Below are positions 62,104 to 64,000 of a DNA stretch of 64,000 nucleotides, in pieces. The notes under the pieces are model-generated. The model did not search any database. It saw nothing but the letters and a program-made list of their open reading frames with translations, and was not told where the DNA came from. A program made the translations under genes and the position numbers. Source of the DNA: CAVYYW01 sp963772845 (GTDB lineage: Bacteria > Bacillota > Bacilli > Bacillales > Sporolactobacillaceae); the NCBI GenBank assembly GCA_963772845.1, contig CAVYYW010000014.1, positions 1,591,487 through 1,655,486 on the forward strand, given 5' to 3'. Position 1 is the first letter of the stretch; every line of letters begins with the position of its first letter.

Positions 62104-63576
62104 ATGTTTACTAAAAAGCCAAGCCAAAAAAGAAAAAGTAAACCACTGTCCTCTAAAATTCCTCTAACAGATGAGTTATTACAGAAATCCCTTGCCAACA
62201 TGGAAGACTTCGAAACAATAACCCTTGATACCAACATAGGAAAAAAGGTATTTCTCTACTACATAAAAACGCTTATAGATAATGAAAGATTAAATGAAGT
62301 GATTGTGGAGCCTCTAAAACACTGTACTAAAGAGCAAATTGCTGAATGCCTCTTTAACGCGAAAATAGAAAAACTGTCGTATCTTGAAGAGGCTGAAATG
62401 AAAATAGTTCAGGGATTTGTTTTACTGTATGATCCAACTCAAAACCATTGGTTCGCCACACTTTTAGAGACGCCCCTCAGCCGTTCCATCGAACCACCTG
62501 AAACCGAAACAGTGATTTATGGGGCAAAAGACAGCTTTGTAGAACAAATTGACCAAAATATCACAATGATTCGCCAACGTCTTCCAATTACTGCTTTAAA
62601 AACGGAAAAATATACTATCGGTTCTTTAAGTCAAACAAAAGTTGTCATGATGTACATTGAAGATTTAACTAATCCAGAGTTCATCTCTATTGCAAGGGAA
62701 AAAATTAAGGCAATTGATTTTGACCAATTCCTTGACTCCTCCCAAGTTGCGGCTTTTATGGAAGATCATAAGCATACCCTGTTCCCACAATTTTTGGAAA
62801 CCGAACGACCAGACGCATGTTCCTACTCACTTGCATTAGGGAAGATTGTATTTTTAGTGAATAAATCTGCCTACGGACTTATTGGTCCAATAAATTTCTT
62901 CCATCTTTTTCAGTCACCTGAAGATTATTTCCTTCGCTGGATTATTGCAAGTTTTTTAAGGTGTATTCGATTCTTAAGCTTTTTTCTTGCTCTGACACTA
63001 GTACCCCTCTATGTTGCGCTAACCACACATCATTATGAGATCCTTCCACTTCAAATTTTATATGTATTGTTGGAAACGAGAAGTAAACTCCCATTTACGC
63101 CTTTTTGGGAAGCAACACTAATGTTAATTACTTTAGAAATTATTAAAGAAGCTAGCTTACGAATGCCAATAAAATCTGGTCAAATTTTAGGAGTTATTGG
63201 TGGCATTGTTATCGGTGAAGCGACTGTCCAAGCAGGTTTTGCGAGCAATGTCCTTATTGTATTAGTGGGAATCTCAGCAATTGCCTCTTTTTTGGTTCCA
63301 AATTATTTAATGACAAAAATAATAACACTTATTCAATTTTTACTTCTAGTCCTCTCTTCATTACTCGGTATTCCTGGAATTGTTCTTGGGATGATTATTA
63401 TTATTGCTCATTTGATGGGACTAACTTCATTAAAGCAACCTTATTTGGCTCCCATAACGCCCCTTTATCTCAAAGACTGGAATGACCTTTTTATTCGGAG
63501 CTCCCTTACGTGGATCAAAGAACGTCCAAAGTTTTTAAGCCCCTTACAAAGATGGCGCATCAAAAAGAGAAGGTGA
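62104..63576 (+). CDS. GerA-family spore germination receptor subunit A
   Basis: 490 residues from ATG 62104; AAAGGGGGAT fits it better than ATG 62095. A soluble N-terminal half (about 1-285) is followed by five or six membrane helices and a basic tail, the layout of GerAA/GerBA/GerKA. Family motifs are visible: VEQIDQNITMIRQRLPITAL (from the VEQIDxNxxxIRxRL consensus), RTRS-like TETVIYGAKDSF, and SPEDYFLRWIIASFLRCIRF at the first membrane entry. It is the inner-membrane nutrient receptor subunit that starts germination. The next gene overlaps by 4 bases. Confidence 0.93.
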   Translation: MFTKKPSQKRKSKPLSSKIPLTDELLQKSLANMEDFETITLDTNIGKKVFLYYIKTLIDNERLNEVIVEPLKHCTKEQIAECLFNAKIEKLSYLEEAEMKIVQGFVLLYDPTQNHWFATLLETPLSRSIEPPETETVIYGAKDSFVEQIDQNITMIRQRLPITALKTEKYTIGSLSQTKVVMMYIEDLTNPEFISIAREKIKAIDFDQFLDSSQVAAFMEDHKHTLFPQFLETERPDACSYSLALGKIVFLVNKSAYGLIGPINFFHLFQSPEDYFLRWIIASFLRCIRFLSFFLALTLVPLYVALTTHHYEILPLQILYVLLETRSKLPFTPFWEATLMLITLEIIKEASLRMPIKSGQILGVIGGIVIGEATVQAGFASNVLIVLVGISAIASFLVPNYLMTKIITLIQFLLLVLSSLLGIPGIVLGMIIIIAHLMGLTSLKQPYLAPITPLYLKDWNDLFIRSSLTWIKERPKFLSPLQRWRIKKRR

Positions 63577-64000
63577 TTCACATTAAACCCTTACAAATAT
63601 TTGAAAAGTCTCCAAACAAAAGTGGCCCTTATCTTATTTTTTTGGTCAATCGAATACAAGTCCTTTATATGCCTTTAATATTCCAAAAGTATTTAATTCA
63701 CCCTTATATGATTGTAGTGATTATAGGTATCGGGTTTGTTTCTCAATTAAACCTTTATATTTTGTCTAAATGCTGGAAGTCTAAGTATTTTACGGAAGGT
63801 GCTGAGGGGATTAGCAAACTTTTTGGTAAGAGAATGATTCGTTTATATGCTTTTGTTGGTCTCTTCTTTATTTTTATAAAAATCGCTATCTTCACATTAG
63901 GATATTCCGATATTATACATCAATATATCTTTCCGTCCATAAACAGTAATTGGATAATTTTATTTGTTTTTCTTACGAGTTTATATCTTGCATCAAAAGG
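63573..64000 (+). CDS. GerB-family spore germination receptor subunit B, truncated by the window
   Basis: GTG 63573 overlaps the preceding stop codon (GTGA), with AGAGAAGG as ribosome site. The 142 residues seen have hydrophobic helices around 18-33, 45-65, 88-108 and 125-140 and no soluble domain, consistent with the amino-acid-permease-like GerB family (helices HPYMIVVIIGIGFVSQLNLY and LYAFVGLFFIFIKIAIFTLG). GerA and GerB subunits assemble in the spore inner membrane; a gerC-type lipoprotein gene is expected downstream. The rest lies outside the window. Confidence 0.8.
   Translation, partial: MIHIKPLQIFEKSPNKSGPYLIFLVNRIQVLYMPLIFQKYLIHPYMIVVIIGIGFVSQLNLYILSKCWKSKYFTEGAEGISKLFGKRMIRLYAFVGLFFIFIKIAIFTLGYSDIIHQYIFPSINSNWIILFVFLTSLYLASK

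Overview
The window looks like chromosome from a low-GC, endospore-forming member of the Bacillaceae. Evidence for this is the set of sporulation, spore-coat and germination genes (spoVR, prkA, yhbH, cotS/cotSA-like, a DUF1360 yjcA-like gene, gerA/gerB-type genes), strong Gram-positive Shine-Dalgarno sequences, many TTG/GTG starts, and local gene order resembling the Bacillus subtilis yhb-yhc region (queG, yhbB, trmL, prkA, yhbH, yhcV, yhcW, yhcX, pgcA). No rRNA, tRNA, transposase, prophage or CRISPR array was seen. All family assignments come from reading motifs; no database search was possible.

Layout. 0-4.5 kb: a truncated PspA/LiaH-type gene with a small membrane partner, a hypothetical membrane protein, spoVR, and a divergent RsbR-type stressosome protein. 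4.6-23 kb: almost entirely minus strand and mostly housekeeping: prfC, pgcA, the yhcX-yhcW-yhcV group, a frameshifted ComEC-like beta-lactamase-fold protein, yhbH, signal peptidase I, prkA, trmL, yhbB, ogt and queG. 23-28.3 kb: a B3/4-domain gene pair, photolyase plus a secreted nuclease lipoprotein, and a DedA protein. 28.6-33 kb: the odhAB 2-oxoglutarate dehydrogenase operon. 33-39 kb: small membrane and spore-type genes, an SDR plus QueA-like operon, and the dhaKLM PTS-dependent dihydroxyacetone kinase operon. 39-44 kb: a glycine-betaine type ABC transporter (opuA) with a divergent GbsR-family regulator, then an M15 peptidoglycan peptidase. 45-52 kb: an acidic protein, a CotS/CotSA-like spore coat operon with a divergent sugar-nucleotide epimerase, and a YibE/YibF membrane pair. 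53-64 kb: the yobV/yobU regulator-effector pair, a MATE exporter, two VOC proteins, an S51-type peptidase in a GC-richer patch, a NarL-type two-component system with a CcdC-like neighbour, and the start of a gerA-type germinant receptor operon.

Three features stand out. First, a mosaic family of intergenic repeats fills nearly every gene-free stretch (8.2, 15.2-15.9, 19, 24-25, 28.5, 45 and 52 kb). It includes a ~165-bp element with three consecutive stem-loops, present twice in opposite orientation (8549-8714 and 24662-24828). Second, five genes (ComEC-like, queA-like, dhaK, cotSA-like, yibE-like) are each broken by one single-base indel while the rest of the frame is intact, which could mean draft-sequence errors or recent decay. 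Third, two genes (the epimerase at 48945 and the nuclease at 27427) have a strong Shine-Dalgarno sequence at ideal spacing from an ATA codon.

The genes do not form one pathway. Recurring themes are sporulation (PrkA, YhbH and SpoVR within 16 kb), osmotic and general stress, and the spore surface.
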